DNA from: Oscillospiraceae bacterium
GTDB lineage: Bacteria; Bacillota_A; Clostridia; Oscillospirales; Oscillospiraceae
Direction of reading: 5' to 3'
Assembly (NCBI GenBank): GCA_017381835.1
Contig: JAFOBK010000283.1
Coordinates: 1 to 5,072 of the forward strand
Length of the DNA: 5,072 bases
Positions within the stretch are counted from its first letter, which is position 1. Every line of letters begins with the position of its first letter. This document shows positions 4,413 through 5,072 of this stretch, one piece after another. Made by a program: the position numbers and the translations under genes. The notes below the pieces were generated by a model that was given only the letters and a program-made list of their open reading frames with translations, had not been told where the DNA came from and ran no database searches.

Positions 4413-5072
4413 TCAAAATGTCGCTACGTCCTGCTCGGCGGGTTCGGCGGGTTCTACCTTGATTGCGGTGAGAACGGGGCCAAGCTCGCCCTGGTAGAGC
4501 TGATGGTTTTCCGCCTTGATGGTGGCAGTCACAGCCACCCAGGAGCGGGGCTGCAGGGTCTGAGGCTTATCATACCGGCAAGGCACACCGCAGAACTGGA
4601 TATCATCCTCGCAGCAGGTCATAACAAACCGGCCGGGGGCAAACATGGACTTCTTATCCCGTCGCAGCATTGCCACCTGAGCCTTGAAGGACACGGTCTT
4701 GCCGTCATACTTCTGAGGCTCTTCCGTCACATCCCGATACCAAAGCGCATAGTCCTCATCGTTTACAACGATCACGGGTGCGTTGATATCAAAGGGCAGC
4801 GGATCTTCCAGCTCGTCGAATTCGGTGGTGCCGTCAGTATAATCATAGAGAATATCAATGCGGCGGTTGGCAGCACGGACGATCTTGTGGAAAGGCAGAG
4901 TGTCCTGACCGGGAGTGAGCCGATTGAAGACTACCATCTGACCGCCCACCAGCTTGTCCATGACGAGATTGCGCATATTGGCATTATAAGCCATGAAAGT
5001 GGTAGAGTCAGCGAACATGACATCCTGGGCGATTGCCCAGTTTTCAGGGAAACGGCTGTAAATATCGCCTAC
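4413..5072 (-). CDS. CobW-like GTPase segment fused to a TIGR03943 (YcgQ)-like C-terminal domain (5' partial)
   Basis: The frame is open to the right edge; 219 residues are visible and the ATG at 5018 is probably internal. Residues 1-80 resemble the second half of a COG0523 (CobW/YjiA) P-loop GTPase: a predicted core strand (AQDVMFADSTTF), a helix (NANMRNLVMDKLVG), and MVVFNRL followed by an IVRAANRRIDILYDY stretch, in the place of the usual AD-hxxNKxD-(I)RxxNPxA. The guanine-specificity motif NKxD reads NRLT (50-53). After a linker (PLPFDI), residues 112-208 resemble the C-terminal domain of TIGR03943/YcgQ, with YDGKTVSFKAQV (122-133), APGRFVMTCCEDD (145-157) and SWVAVTATI (177-185). C153, C154, C161 and C165 could bind metal. 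In known genomes YcgQ pairs with a UPF0718 permease, and COG0523 GTPases act in metal homeostasis; a similar role here is inference. No membrane segment is visible. The Walker A motif would lie outside the window. Confidence 0.6.
   Translation of the reverse strand, partial: VGDIYSRFPENWAIAQDVMFADSTTFMAYNANMRNLVMDKLVGGQMVVFNRLTPGQDTLPFHKIVRAANRRIDILYDYTDGTTEFDELEDPLPFDINAPVIVVNDEDYALWYRDVTEEPQKYDGKTVSFKAQVAMLRRDKKSMFAPGRFVMTCCEDDIQFCGVPCRYDKPQTLQPRSWVAVTATIKAENHQLYQGELGPVLTAIKVEPAEPAEQDVATF

Overview
The window looks like chromosome from a spore-forming Clostridia-type Firmicute. An Oscillospirales/Ruminococcaceae-like lineage is my best guess, but that is inference. It rests on an adjacent spoIIGA-sigE pair, strong AGGAGG-type ribosome binding sites, a Rex repressor with a non-Bacillus linker (SDGGRPKIGY), an RarA-DUF951 pair, and a palindromic repeat of the GATTGCCAC/GCAATG type that I recall from gut Clostridia. 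No phage, IS element, tRNA, rRNA or CRISPR array was seen. Gene-free gaps are all under 175 bases and are filled with promoters, terminators and one repeat.

Layout: (1) Bases 2-394, plus strand: the C-terminal part of a GNAT acetyltransferase, cut by the left edge. It converges on rex across a strong hairpin terminator and a 40-base palindromic repeat. (2) Bases 487-1125, minus: rex, the NADH/NAD+-sensing repressor. It has its own well-formed promoter (TTGAAA-17-TACAAT), followed by a triple TCGAT repeat that could be its operator. (3) Bases 1249-2660, minus: spoIIGA and sigE, overlapping by 4 bases. These are the membrane aspartic protease and the mother-cell pro-sigma factor it activates during sporulation. 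sigG, which usually follows sigE, is absent here and rex takes its place. (4) Bases 2832-4291, minus: rarA (an AAA+ ATPase for stalled replication forks) and a small DUF951 cysteine protein, translationally close-coupled, with a promoter upstream and a terminator downstream. (5) Bases 4413-5072, minus: a gene entering from the right edge. It appears to be a CobW/COG0523-like GTPase segment fused to a domain like the C-terminus of the TIGR03943 (YcgQ) permease-associated proteins.

The genes form four independent minus-strand transcription units (region 5; rarA-DUF951; spoIIGA-sigE; rex) plus one plus-strand gene. Functionally the window mixes sporulation control, redox control, replication repair and a probable metal- or permease-related GTPase. 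The most unusual items are the CobW-TIGR03943-like fusion with a degenerate NKxD motif, the repeated ATCGAT elements in the rex leader, and a possible internal translation start in spoIIGA.
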